64,000 bases of DNA from assembly GCA_013112585.1 (NCBI GenBank), contig JABFGH010000010.1:62001-126000 (forward strand), written 5' to 3'. The stretch comes from Ignavibacteriota bacterium. GTDB lineage: Bacteria; Bacteroidota; Ignavibacteria; Ignavibacteriales; Melioribacteraceae. This document shows positions 15,332-23,957 of the stretch, one piece after another. Under the pieces are notes generated by a model. The model was given only the letters and a program-made list of their open reading frames with translations. It did no database searches and was not told where the DNA came from. Position 1 is the stretch's first letter. Each line of letters begins with the position of its first letter. The translations under genes were made by a program, and so were the position numbers.

Positions 15332-17314
15332 ATGAAACTGCAATTTAGAATAATTTTAATTCTTGTAATTTCAGTTTTGGTTTATAATACTGCACTTATT
15401 GCTCAGGTTAATAAGTTAAGTAATTTACAATACTCCGCAGATTGCCAAATAACTTTGGGCGATAAATTTAATTCAACTTCTACAGTTGTTTTTGAAGATG
15501 GCATGAACGGAGATAATTCTATCACCGGTTTGCAATCACGGAATTGGGTTATCATTAATCAAGATGGCGGGGGTGAATCTGACCCATGGTTTACGGGTAA
15601 CGATGCTGTCTTTAATGCCTACGAAGGACCTTCGACCGGATTTGCAGCCTCAAATTTTAGCGGTGCAAATAGTTCAAGTACGGTCAATCATTGGTTAATA
15701 TCACCATTGCTAAATCTTAATGAAAATGATACACTCTCTTTTTGGCTAAGGGCTCCGGATTCATCTCAATTTGATGATTCAATCTCAATATACCTTGCTC
15801 TTGATGGCGGTACGGCAATTTCATCATTTTCAATTAATTATGTAAACGCTTCAGATAATAATAATCCGAGATGGCTTGTGCCTAAAAATAATTGGATGAA
15901 CTGGCGGGGTGTAATACCGCAATCGGGTAATATCCGCTTTGCAATTCAATATTATCTTTTTGATGCTGACTTAAACGGTGATTATATAGGATTAGACCTG
16001 TTTCAAATATTAGGCGCCGGAGGAGGAAGTAATTATCCGCAGAATATCACTCTTTCAAATACTCAAAGTTTTGGCGACCCTGCAAATAGCGCAAGCTTTA
16101 AAATGATTGGACTGCCCGGAAATATTAATGCTTCTATTTCCCAATACTTATCGGGCAGCAGCGGTACCGATTGGGTTGCTTATTATGATAACGGTGCTGC
16201 TCAGGATTATCTAACTGCTTTCAACTCAACCTCAACATTTAATTTTTCACCCGGTAAAGGATTTTGGATTTTGAGCAAAAATAATTTCAATATTAATCAG
16301 CAGGTAAGTACTGTTCCTTTAGCGGGGGATAACAGTTACTCAATTCCGCTGCACAGCGGCTGGAATATTATTTCTAATCCGTTTGAAATAAATGTGAGCT
16401 GGGCAAGCATCCGTGCAGCAAATACAATCACAGAGAACCTGCATTCATTCAATGGCTCATATTCACAAGCTTCAGTACTGGTTCCGTATCAAGGCTACTA
16501 TTATTTTAATACCGGCAATGCACCGACTCTAAAAATACCCTACACACAAACCGGTTTATTTAAAGGAACGCCGCAAAATAAATCTTCAAAAAATAATTTG
16601 GAAATTGCATTAAATATATCCGGGCAAATTAAATCTAAAATTGAAATAGGTTTTGATGATAGTGCTGAGAAAGTTTATGATGCACTGGATAAATTTGCAC
16701 CTCCTTATGACTTTGCAGAACACAGCATAATAATTGAGAATAAAAATTATGATAAAGATTACAAAAATTTAATAAGTGATTATCGACCGGCATTTGAAGA
16801 TGGAGAAGTTTACGATATCATTATTAAAACAAGTGAAAGTGAAAATGCTCACTTAAATATAAGTGGTTGTGATAAATTCAAAGAATCAAATGTAATTCTT
16901 TTCAATACAGATAATTCCATTGTTATTGATTTAAATCAGAGAGAAAACATTAAACTAGAGCAAGTTGGAAAGATCAATGAATATAAGCTGGTTATAGGCA
17001 ATGACGAATTTGTAAAAAATATTTCATCAGAATTACAGCCAACTGAATTTTCACTTTCTCAAAATTTCCCAAATCCTTTTAATCCTGAAACGATAATCGA
17101 ATTTACTATTCCGAAAAAGACGGATGTTAAAATTATTGTTTATAATCTGCTCGGATCAGAAATTGCAAAAATAATTAATGAAGAAAAAAATCCCGGTAAC
17201 TATAGAATCAGCTTTAATGCTTCTGAATATGATGCTCTTTCAAGCGGTGTATATTTTTACTCAATTCAAGCTGATGAATATTCTTCAGTAAAAAAAATGA
17301 TCTATTTAAAGTAG
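15332..17314 (+). CDS. Large surface protein with jelly-roll N-terminus and type IX sorting domain
   Basis: 660 residues. Signal peptide (about 1-25, ALIAQ), then a choice-of-anchor/MAM-like jelly roll (about 50-230: VFEDGMNGDNS, WLISPLLNLNENDTLSFWLR). A second beta region follows (about 240-410) with SLHSGW-like repeats such as IPLHSGWNIISNPFEINVSW, and the C-terminal 90 residues are a sorting domain (FSLSQNFPNPFNPETIIEF to KKMIYLK). It is the last gene of the operon, 41 bases after the caspase gene, and may be its surface effector or a substrate. That functional link is inference from gene order. Confidence 0.85.
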   Translation: MKLQFRIILILVISVLVYNTALIAQVNKLSNLQYSADCQITLGDKFNSTSTVVFEDGMNGDNSITGLQSRNWVIINQDGGGESDPWFTGNDAVFNAYEGPSTGFAASNFSGANSSSTVNHWLISPLLNLNENDTLSFWLRAPDSSQFDDSISIYLALDGGTAISSFSINYVNASDNNNPRWLVPKNNWMNWRGVIPQSGNIRFAIQYYLFDADLNGDYIGLDLFQILGAGGGSNYPQNITLSNTQSFGDPANSASFKMIGLPGNINASISQYLSGSSGTDWVAYYDNGAAQDYLTAFNSTSTFNFSPGKGFWILSKNNFNINQQVSTVPLAGDNSYSIPLHSGWNIISNPFEINVSWASIRAANTITENLHSFNGSYSQASVLVPYQGYYYFNTGNAPTLKIPYTQTGLFKGTPQNKSSKNNLEIALNISGQIKSKIEIGFDDSAEKVYDALDKFAPPYDFAEHSIIIENKNYDKDYKNLISDYRPAFEDGEVYDIIIKTSESENAHLNISGCDKFKESNVILFNTDNSIVIDLNQRENIKLEQVGKINEYKLVIGNDEFVKNISSELQPTEFSLSQNFPNPFNPETIIEFTIPKKTDVKIIVYNLLGSEIAKIINEEKNPGNYRISFNASEYDALSSGVYFYSIQADEYSSVKKMIYLK

Positions 17315-17461
17315 TATCACTTATAAAATCTGTAAAAACCTACATCATGTCTTAAAAAGGCTATTTTTACATCCCTTCGGTAACAATTTCCAAGTGAATA
17401 ATCTTATAATACTGAAATTGCAAAAAAACCTTGATTAGAGCATAAAAACGCAATAATGCTA

Positions 17462-17477
17462 TGGCACATATATTGCA
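17462..17477 (+). promoter_or_regulatory. Sigma-54 (-24/-12) promoter
   Basis: TGGCACATATATTGCA matches the sigma-54 consensus TGGCAC-N5-TTGCW, with exactly ten bases between the invariant GG and GC. Transcription would start near 17488, giving a leader of about 250 bases for the gene at 17737. A sigma-54 activator gene is present at 35148-36500, though not adjacent. Confidence 0.72.
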
Positions 17478-17549
17478 AAATTAGTTCTTAGAAAATAAAA
17501 GCTAGTCCGTTTTTGGGGATTAGTTTTGTGCATATTAAGGGAAAATATA

Positions 17550-17575
17550 GGTTTTACCTTGGGGAAGGTAAAACC
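17550..17575 (+). promoter_or_regulatory. Strong hairpin in the 17737 leader
   Basis: GGTTTTACCTT at 17550-17560 and AAGGTAAAACC at 17565-17575 form a perfect 11-bp stem with a GGGG loop. No T-run follows on the forward strand, so it is not an ordinary terminator. It lies about 62 bases downstream of the predicted sigma-54 start and may be a regulatory or stabilising leader structure. Confidence 0.55.
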
Positions 17576-17736
17576 GCAATTAGAGATCGAAGAGAAATAT
17601 CTATTCGATTCTAATATCATCAAGATTAAAAATTATTTTAATCTCTCCTAAAATAACCGCCCAAAATTAATCTCCTTCAAAAGAAAAAATAAATTGAACA
17701 AATATAATTGAATAACTTTTTTGAAGAGAGAGGAAA

Positions 17737-19590
17737 ATGAAAACGAAGTTTACAACACTAACGGTTTTAATCACATTTCTAATTTTCGGTTCACAGTCTG
17801 CATTTGGGCAGGTAATTTTCAGTGATGATTTTGAATCAGGAACCAGTCAGTGGATTTTGGAAGGGCAATGGGGATTAACAAGTTCGGAATCCCATTCGCC
17901 AAGCAATTCACTAACAGAAAGTCCATCCGGCAATTACAACAATAATTGGGAATTCTCTGCAACAATGGCATCGGATGTGGACCTTTCGGGTGCACTTGGC
18001 GCCGACGTTAAATTTTGGGCTAAGTATGATATTGAAGTTGGTCTGGAGTTCGACAATATGTATTTGGAAGCAACTAAGGATGGAACAACCTGGACACAGC
18101 TTGCGAGATTTGAAGGGGAAGGAGTTCCCTGGACTCAATTCAGTTATCAGCTTGATGGTTTTCTTGGTAACTCAAATGTTAAGCTTAGATTTAGATTTTA
18201 TAGTGACCAGGGCTACCGTGTTGACGGAATGTATATCGATGATTTTGAAATAAGCACTTCAGATGCCGATACTGTGCAGCCGCTAATTGTACATGACGCA
18301 CCGCAATTTTACGAAGGAAGTTTTTCTTCTCATAACGTTGTTGCAACTATTACTGATATCTCTTCAATTCAATCTGCCGAGGTTCATTATATGGTAGATT
18401 CAGGCACAGTTCAGATAATTTCGCCATCAAGCATTGTTGGAGATGTTTATACATTTACAATTCCGCCTGCTGATCATGGCAGCCAGATTGATTATCAAAT
18501 ATTTGCAACTGACACCTTGAATAATACAACACAAAATCCGCCAACTCATTCATTTATTTCGGGCGAGTATTTGTTTTACGATAACCCGGTTGTATCCTAC
18601 TTAAATCGGGTAAATGCTAATAGGGGAGTTGCAGTTCGAATAACACCCACCGCCGGTAATGAGCGATTGGTTTATGCTTTAATCAGAAATTATACCGACA
18701 TAAATAATCCGAATGATGATTTTGAGTTTCATGTTTGGGCAGATGATAACGGTACTCCGGGTGCTGATTTAATTACACCTTTTATTGTTACTCCTGAAGC
18801 AAATTTGCAGGTTACAAGTCCTATGACGAGGATTGACTTGCGTGCCTATGGCGAACAGTTATCCAATATTACAAGTGATTATTTTATCGGATTTACCGTA
18901 CCGAGCGGAACAACAAATATCACTCAGCATTCCCCTGTTACTGCTAACCGCTCATTTGCATGGAACGGAAGTGCATGGAACAGTGTAAATTATGATTATC
19001 ATTTCAGAGCAGTTATGAGCGATCAAAATGCTCTGCCTGTTGAACTCACTTCATTTACTGTTTCAAATAAAGGCAGTTCAGTTCAATTAGAATGGAACAC
19101 AGCTACTGAAATAAATAATTATGGATTTGAAGTTGAACGTGCATCCCTTGCAGGCAATTGGAGTAACATTGGTTTTGTTCAAGGCTACGGAAATAGTAAT
19201 GCACCTAAAAGTTATTCATTTACCGATAATCCGAATAACGGAACAAAATTTCTTTATCGATTAAAACAAATTGATACAGACGGACAGTTTGAATATTCTG
19301 ATATTGTTGAAGTTGAAATTACCCCTACAGAATTTGTATTGGAACAAAATTTCCCAAATCCTTTTAATCCTACTACAAAGATCAGTTATACTTTGCCCGA
19401 AAGATCATCAGTAAGTATTAAAGTATATGATGCTATTGGAAATGAGATTGCAGAGTTAGCAAACGGTGAAAAGGAAGCCGGTGTTTATGAAGTAGAATTT
19501 ATTGCAGAAAATCTACCTACGGGAATTTATTTTTATCATTTTAATTCCGGCAAATTTTCTCAGACTAAAAAAATGATGCTCCTAAAATAG
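17737..19590 (+). CDS. Surface protein with MAM-like domain and type IX sorting domain
   Basis: 617 residues. Signal peptide to about residue 25 (SAFGQ). Residues about 28-180 form a jelly-roll carbohydrate- or adhesion-type domain (FSDDFESGTSQWILEGQWGL, VKLRFRFYSDQGYRVDGMYIDD, the usual choice-of-anchor ending). A fibronectin/Ig-like segment (about 185-275) and a further beta domain follow, then an Ig-like unit with LPVELTSFTVSNKGSSVQLE. The C-terminus is a sorting domain (FVLEQNFPNPFNPTTKISYT to KKMMLLK). GAGAGAGG precedes the ATG. Its promoter looks sigma-54 dependent, unlike its neighbours, so its expression is probably conditional. Confidence 0.88.
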   Translation: MKTKFTTLTVLITFLIFGSQSAFGQVIFSDDFESGTSQWILEGQWGLTSSESHSPSNSLTESPSGNYNNNWEFSATMASDVDLSGALGADVKFWAKYDIEVGLEFDNMYLEATKDGTTWTQLARFEGEGVPWTQFSYQLDGFLGNSNVKLRFRFYSDQGYRVDGMYIDDFEISTSDADTVQPLIVHDAPQFYEGSFSSHNVVATITDISSIQSAEVHYMVDSGTVQIISPSSIVGDVYTFTIPPADHGSQIDYQIFATDTLNNTTQNPPTHSFISGEYLFYDNPVVSYLNRVNANRGVAVRITPTAGNERLVYALIRNYTDINNPNDDFEFHVWADDNGTPGADLITPFIVTPEANLQVTSPMTRIDLRAYGEQLSNITSDYFIGFTVPSGTTNITQHSPVTANRSFAWNGSAWNSVNYDYHFRAVMSDQNALPVELTSFTVSNKGSSVQLEWNTATEINNYGFEVERASLAGNWSNIGFVQGYGNSNAPKSYSFTDNPNNGTKFLYRLKQIDTDGQFEYSDIVEVEITPTEFVLEQNFPNPFNPTTKISYTLPERSSVSIKVYDAIGNEIAELANGEKEAGVYEVEFIAENLPTGIYFYHFNSGKFSQTKKMMLLK

Positions 19591-19618
19591 GAGTTAGTAG
19601 TTAGGAGTTAGTAGTTAG
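19591..19618. repeat. 14-bp direct repeat, two copies
   Basis: GAGTTAGTAGTTAG occurs at 19591-19604 and again, identically, at 19605-19618, immediately after the stop codon of the surface protein gene. Confidence 0.85.
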
Positions 19619-19640
19619 AATAAAAAAATAAAAATTATTA

Positions 19641-19680
19641 AAAGCCGCCTCTCACTGATGATTGGCGGCTTTTTATTTTT
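19641..19680 (+). terminator. Rho-independent terminator
   Basis: AAAGCCGCC at 19641-19649 pairs with GGCGGCTTT at 19664-19672, and a T-rich tail follows. It ends the 17737 transcript. Confidence 0.9.
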
Positions 19681-19719
19681 TTCCCAAACATCATTAAATG
19701 TAAAAACTTTGAGAGATTA

Positions 19720-19817
19720 AGATTTGAAATTTGTCAATTGAGATTTGTCATTTGAGATTTGTCATTTGAGATTTGTCATTTGAGATTTGAGATTTGTTAT
19801 TTGAAATTTGTTATTTG
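19720..19817. repeat. Tandem repeat with a 14-bp unit
   Basis: About seven units related to AGATTTGTCATTTG fill 98 bases exactly, with three identical copies at 19741-19782 and decayed copies on both sides. A seven-base half-unit (AGATTTG) is also present on its own at 19720 and 19783. No spacers, so not a CRISPR. Confidence 0.88.
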
Positions 19818-19940
19818 AAGTTCAGAATTTGTTTTTGTCATTTCTTTCAGTTAGCTATTGAATCCTATCTCAAAATTTTTAGATTGTAATTATTCATCCT
19901 CCTGTAAATATTTTTATCAATAAAAATTTGGAGGCACAAA

Positions 19941-20339
19941 ATGCATAACAACTATTTATGTCCGCACTGCAGGGGTTTTATTAACATCGAAGATGAAATT
20001 ATTTTTAGTGTAAATACCGAAGCAGGTAAACCGGGTTTGATTTCTCTCAATACCGAGTTAGGTAACTATAACATCAGGCAAAACAAATATTTTGATTTGC
20101 AGCAGGGAAAATATCACGTGTTCTATTGTCCTATTTGTCATAAAGACTTAAGCTCAAACGACCATGCCGGCTTGGTTTGGATTATATTGAAAGATACGGA
20201 TGGAAAAGAGTTTAATATTTATTTTTCCGGTATTGCAGGAGAAAAAAGTACGTTCAAAGTGATTGGTGATTCGGCTGAAATTTTCGGTGATGATTCAAAT
20301 AAGTATGTGGATTATTTTAATTTGATTCAGATGACATAA
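19941..20339 (+). CDS. Zinc-ribbon-like hypothetical protein
   Basis: 132 residues, no signal peptide. Cys7-PH-Cys10 at the N-terminus and Cys63-PI-Cys66 in the middle make a likely four-Cys zinc site. The remainder is beta-rich (HAGLVWIILKDTDGKEFNIYFSG). I do not recognise the family; it may bind nucleic acid or protein in the cytoplasm. GGAGG lies seven bases before the ATG. It stands alone between a tandem-repeat patch and a hairpin shared with the convergent transporter gene. Confidence 0.7.
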   Translation: MHNNYLCPHCRGFINIEDEIIFSVNTEAGKPGLISLNTELGNYNIRQNKYFDLQQGKYHVFYCPICHKDLSSNDHAGLVWIILKDTDGKEFNIYFSGIAGEKSTFKVIGDSAEIFGDDSNKYVDYFNLIQMT

Positions 20340-20376
20340 TTATTTTTGGAAGGATAACCTGTGAGTATTTAAAACT

Positions 20377-20407
20377 CTGTCGCTCATTATAAATTAATGA
20401 GCGACAG
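20377..20407. terminator. Hairpin between convergent genes
   Basis: CTGTCGCTCATT at 20377-20388 and AATGAGCGACAG at 20396-20407 are perfect 12-bp arms with a seven-base loop. It lies between the stops of the zinc-ribbon gene and the reverse-strand transporter, and probably serves both, although T-runs are short. Confidence 0.75.
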
Positions 20408-20428
20408 TAAAATTATTTTCAAAAAAAA

Positions 20429-21958
20429 CTAATGCTTAATTCTTTTTATAACAAACTTATCATAAAGCCATACGAGCATTGCGGTTCCCAAAGCAATAAG
20501 TGCAAATGTTAGCCACATTAAATCTGGGCGATTCATTTTAATGGCGAACAATGCATAAAACTGACCTGATAAAATTCCGCCGAAAAGATTACCGAGTGCA
20601 ACACACCAATAAAAATATCCCATATACATTGCAACCTTATCGGGCGGTGCAATTTTACCGGTGTACTCTTTCGACTTTGGACTTGCCATCATTTCACCAA
20701 AAGAGAAAACTAAAAGCCCGGCAACAACTATCCATCCCGTTGTACCGAAAATTAAAACCGTAAAACTTAGCACAGTGATAATTGTTCCCCAAAATATTGT
20801 TGTAAACGGTTTTAATCTTGTTACCAGATAAGAAACTAATACTTGAAAAAATATGATTCCAAATGCGTTAATGTTAATAATATATTCAGGATTCATTTGC
20901 CCTTCATTAACCATCGAATCTCTGAAACCTTGTATTGAACCTTCCAATCCGATAAATGCCATAAAAGAAGTTGCTGCATTCATCAAATCTGACGTATCAA
21001 CAAAATCCTGTATATATAGATTTAGTGTATAAAAAATTTGATTAAATGAAGTCCAGAACCCTGACATTAAAAGTAAGAAAAGTCCGAATCTCCAATCGCC
21101 TATTTTCATCGGCTGGCGGAACCAAGCTTTTTCTGCCGCTTTATTTTTCTTTAGGAAGAGATCGAGTGCAACATTAATTCCGCTCCAAATAACCACCATC
21201 CAAATTATCTGCATCCAGGTTAAAGTTTCATCGGCAGTAAATTTTGATCCCATAACTAAAATTACGAGCAGACCAAAAACAAATACAAAAAATCTACCAT
21301 TTCCAAGAACTTCAACCATACCGCCGAAAACATCTTTCAGCTTTCTGTCTTGGGTTTTGTCAACCTCAACGGGATCTTTATAAAAAATTGCTAAGATCAA
21401 AAAGTTTATTGAAATCCAAATAGCCGAAGCAATAAAAACATATTCCCAGCTTATTGCTCTTACAATGCCTGCTACTATTGGTCCAACAAACCCGCCAACG
21501 TTAACCATCATGTAAAATATTCCAAAACCCATTGAGGATGTTCTATCATCGGTGGTTTTACTTATGGTTCCGATTATTACCGGCTTAAAAGTACCGGCGC
21601 CTACTGCCACAAGCATGTAAGCCAAAAAGAAAGTAGGGAAGGTTGTGAACTGACCCAATAAATAATAAGCGGGAGTTAATATTAGATATGCTGCAAACAA
21701 AACTTTCTTAAAGCCGTATCTATCGGCTAATGTGCCTGAAACTACCGGAAATAAATAAAGGAAAAATGTAACCACACCTTGCAGCACGCCTCTATCTTCA
21801 TGACTGAATCCAAGTCCGCCATCTTCAACTGAACCGCTGATGTACAATGATGAAACTGCAAAGAAGCCGTACCACGCCATCCGTTCAAAAATTTCCATGG
21901 TATTGGCTGCCCAAAATGCTGCGGGAAAATCACTTAGTTTAATTTTTGTTTTTGCCAT
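20429..21958 (-). CDS. POT/PTR-type proton-coupled oligopeptide transporter
   Basis: 509 residues with 12 or more predicted membrane segments of the major facilitator fold. The N-terminal segment has MEIFERMAWYGFFAV, containing the ExxER proton-coupling motif of the POT family. It is followed by LADRYGFKKVLFAAY, an MFS loop motif, and VGAGTFKPVIIGTI, a POT-family signature region. It should import di- or tripeptides with protons across the inner membrane, but related bacterial proteins have other substrates. A long helical insert after the sixth segment (DPVEVDKTQDRKLKDVFGGM) is normal for bacterial members. It is monocistronic and divergent from purC. Confidence 0.85.
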   Translation of the reverse strand: MAKTKIKLSDFPAAFWAANTMEIFERMAWYGFFAVSSLYISGSVEDGGLGFSHEDRGVLQGVVTFFLYLFPVVSGTLADRYGFKKVLFAAYLILTPAYYLLGQFTTFPTFFLAYMLVAVGAGTFKPVIIGTISKTTDDRTSSMGFGIFYMMVNVGGFVGPIVAGIVRAISWEYVFIASAIWISINFLILAIFYKDPVEVDKTQDRKLKDVFGGMVEVLGNGRFFVFVFGLLVILVMGSKFTADETLTWMQIIWMVVIWSGINVALDLFLKKNKAAEKAWFRQPMKIGDWRFGLFLLLMSGFWTSFNQIFYTLNLYIQDFVDTSDLMNAATSFMAFIGLEGSIQGFRDSMVNEGQMNPEYIININAFGIIFFQVLVSYLVTRLKPFTTIFWGTIITVLSFTVLIFGTTGWIVVAGLLVFSFGEMMASPKSKEYTGKIAPPDKVAMYMGYFYWCVALGNLFGGILSGQFYALFAIKMNRPDLMWLTFALIALGTAMLVWLYDKFVIKRIKH

Positions 21959-22087
21959 AGATTATAAACCTTTTGATATCAGAAAATTAAATGTTGAAAA
22001 TACCCCTGTAGGGATGAATAATCAAGTTAAATCCATAGCTGAATCAAACTAAATTAAATTAATGTAATAAAAATTAATTAGAACAAG

Positions 22088-22118
22088 TTGAATTAACAAC
22101 CCACTCTAACTATATTTG
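22088..22118 (+). promoter_or_regulatory. Probable purC promoter, Bacteroidota type
   Basis: TTG at 22088-22090, a 20-base spacer and TATATTTG at 22111-22118 match the -33/-7 form TTG-N19/20-TAnnTTTG known from Bacteroidota. It would start transcription about 20 bases before the GTG at 22143. Confidence 0.6.
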
Positions 22119-22142
22119 ATTTTTCAAATTGATGGAGAAAAG

Positions 22143-23030
22143 GTGAGCAAAAAAGTACTATTACAAACAGACTATAAAGACTTAAAATTATTTAAACGCG
22201 GCAAGGTAAGGGATATTTATGAAGTAGATGATAACTACTTAATAATTTCTTCGGACCGCATATCTGCATTTGATGTAATAATGAATGAAGGTATTCCATA
22301 CAAAGGTCAAATACTTACCGAGATTTCAAAATTCTGGTTCGAATTTTCAGAAAAGATGATTGATAATCATTTAATCTCAACAGATGTAAATGAGTTTCCC
22401 GAAGAAGTGAAAAAATACTCGGATGATTTAACTGGCAGAACTATGCTTGTTAAAAAAGCTGAGCTAATTCCCTTGGAGTGCATTGTTCGCGGATTCATTT
22501 CAGGTTCGGGCTGGAAAGATTATCAAAAATCCGGCAGCATTTGCGGCATCAATTTACCCGCCGGCATGGTAGAGTCAGAAAAAATATCTGAACCAATATT
22601 TACTCCTTCAACCAAAGCTGATATTGGTGATCATGATGAAAATATTTCTGAAAACAAAGCCATTGATCTGGTTGGCAAAGAAGTATATGATACTCTGATG
22701 GAAAAATCATTAGATATTTACAAAGCTGCTTATGAATATGCTTTGGAGAAGGGAATCATAATTGCCGATACAAAAATGGAGTTCGGTTTTTTCAATGGTA
22801 AGATAATTCTAATTGATGAACTGCTGACGCCCGATTCATCAAGGTTTTGGCGGCATGATAAATATGAAAAAGGAAGATCGCAGGAAAGTTTTGATAAGCA
22901 GTATGTGCGAGATTATCTGCTGTCAATCAAATTTAATAAAGAACCGCCGGCGCCTGAATTACCGGAAGAAGTGATTACTAATACTAGCAAAAAATATAAA
23001 GAAGCTCTTGATAAATTAACCGGTGAATAG
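22143..23030 (+). CDS. purC: SAICAR synthase
   Basis: About 295 residues from a GTG at 22143. This start is preferred over an in-frame ATG at 22116 because GGAG sits five bases upstream and the protein then begins at the usual family position. The enzyme joins CAIR and aspartate using ATP to form SAICAR in purine synthesis. Landmarks are KRGKVRDIYE, SSDRISAFDVIMNEGIPYKG, GRTMLVKKAELIPLECIVRG and DELLTPDSSRFWR. It heads a compact run of genes (DUF971, pgsA, pgpA, cinA, thpR, recA) spaced by 8-27 bases or overlapping, so these may be one operon. Confidence 0.96.
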   Translation: MSKKVLLQTDYKDLKLFKRGKVRDIYEVDDNYLIISSDRISAFDVIMNEGIPYKGQILTEISKFWFEFSEKMIDNHLISTDVNEFPEEVKKYSDDLTGRTMLVKKAELIPLECIVRGFISGSGWKDYQKSGSICGINLPAGMVESEKISEPIFTPSTKADIGDHDENISENKAIDLVGKEVYDTLMEKSLDIYKAAYEYALEKGIIIADTKMEFGFFNGKIILIDELLTPDSSRFWRHDKYEKGRSQESFDKQYVRDYLLSIKFNKEPPAPELPEEVITNTSKKYKEALDKLTGE

Positions 23031-23038
23031 GATAATAA

Positions 23039-23332
23039 ATGTCTCCCCAAAAAATTCAAGTTAAAGATAGTTTGCTGGTTATTGATTGGAGTGACGGCAA
23101 AAAAAGTGAAATTAAACTTAGCAATCTTAGAAAAAACTGTCCTTGTGCATTATGTGCAGCAGAGGAAGAAGAACAAGGAGCCAAGTATATTCCGCTTTAT
23201 TCCGGTGATCAGCTTAAAATTACCGAGATTAAAATTGTTGGTCACTATGCTGTAAGCATCAATTGGAAAGATGGACACAATACCGGTATTTATGAATTTG
23301 ACCACTTGAGAGAATTAGGCGGCAGTAAATGA
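23039..23332 (+). CDS. DUF971-family protein
   Basis: 97 residues that match the DUF971 (gamma-butyrobetaine-hydroxylase-N-like) fold: IDWSDGKKSEIKLSNLR, then NCPCALC, a cysteine cluster likely to bind metal, and HYAVSINWKDGHNTGIYEF. The family is found alone or near iron-sulfur and Mrp-type genes; its role is not settled. It starts eight bases after purC and is probably co-transcribed. Confidence 0.88.
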   Translation: MSPQKIQVKDSLLVIDWSDGKKSEIKLSNLRKNCPCALCAAEEEEQGAKYIPLYSGDQLKITEIKIVGHYAVSINWKDGHNTGIYEFDHLRELGGSK

Positions 23333-23351
23333 TAAAAGCCCGAAGTAATTA

Positions 23352-23957
23352 ATGATACTACCTAATCAATTAACTGTATTGCGTATAATATTAACTCCCA
23401 TTTTTGTTTGGTTGTTTTTATCCGATTCGGTTTTGTTAAATCAAATATCATTTTTTGTTTATGTGGTAGCTGCAATAACCGATTGGTACGATGGCTGGCT
23501 GGCTCGTAAATTTAACTACATAACAAAATGGGGAGAATTTTTAGATCCATTGGCTGATAAAATTTTAACCTCAAGTGCGTTTCTTGTGTTTGCCGCTATT
23601 GATGTTTTGGAACTTTGGATGGTTATTGTAATTATTGTTAGAGATTTTTTAATGACCGGATTAAGATTGTATGCCGATATGAAGAAAAAAACATTTACAA
23701 CAAGCAGCTTAGCTAAATGGAAAACATTTATTCAAATGGGATTTATCTATTATCTACTGGGGATTTTTACCTTGCAAACTGTTAACTCTTTATATTATGG
23801 AAATGAGAAAATATTTAATACATTAACTGATAGCACTTTTATTTACTTTACTATGTTGGTAATAACAATCTTAACATTATTTACGGGTGTTTCATATCTT
23901 TATAAAAACAGACTCTTAATCAAAAGTATATTTTCATTTGAAACTAAATCTAATTGA
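23352..23957 (+). CDS. pgsA: CDP-diacylglycerol--glycerol-3-phosphate 3-phosphatidyltransferase
   Basis: 201 residues, several membrane helices. The CDP-alcohol phosphotransferase motif is complete: DWYDGWLAR then GEFLDPLADK (D-x2-D-G-x2-A-R-x8-G-x3-D-x3-D). It makes phosphatidylglycerol phosphate from CDP-diacylglycerol in the inner membrane. The next gene encodes the phosphatase that completes the pathway and overlaps it by 20 bases. Confidence 0.95.
   Translation: MILPNQLTVLRIILTPIFVWLFLSDSVLLNQISFFVYVVAAITDWYDGWLARKFNYITKWGEFLDPLADKILTSSAFLVFAAIDVLELWMVIVIIVRDFLMTGLRLYADMKKKTFTTSSLAKWKTFIQMGFIYYLLGIFTLQTVNSLYYGNEKIFNTLTDSTFIYFTMLVITILTLFTGVSYLYKNRLLIKSIFSFETKSN

Larger units (their letters stand above)
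17315..17736. other. Intergenic region with sigma-54 promoter and leader hairpin, 422 bp
   Basis: Separates the protease operon from the surface protein at 17737. It holds a near-consensus sigma-54 promoter (17462-17477) and a strong hairpin (17550-17575), listed separately. No open reading frame of note; the first 100 bases are plain AT-rich sequence. Confidence 0.6.

Noticed and set aside
19720-19817. Possible CRISPR array
   Set aside because: Units are directly adjacent without spacers and only 14 bases long; no cas gene is in the window.
21995-22025. Reverse-strand TTG-N20-TATTTTCA promoter for the POT gene
   Set aside because: The spacer contains a CCCTGTAGGG palindrome of the repeat type seen elsewhere and the -7 match is poor, so the spacing may be chance.
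22116-22142. Upstream in-frame ATG for purC
   Set aside because: It overlaps the predicted promoter and lacks a ribosome site; the GTG at 22143 has both spacing and family start.
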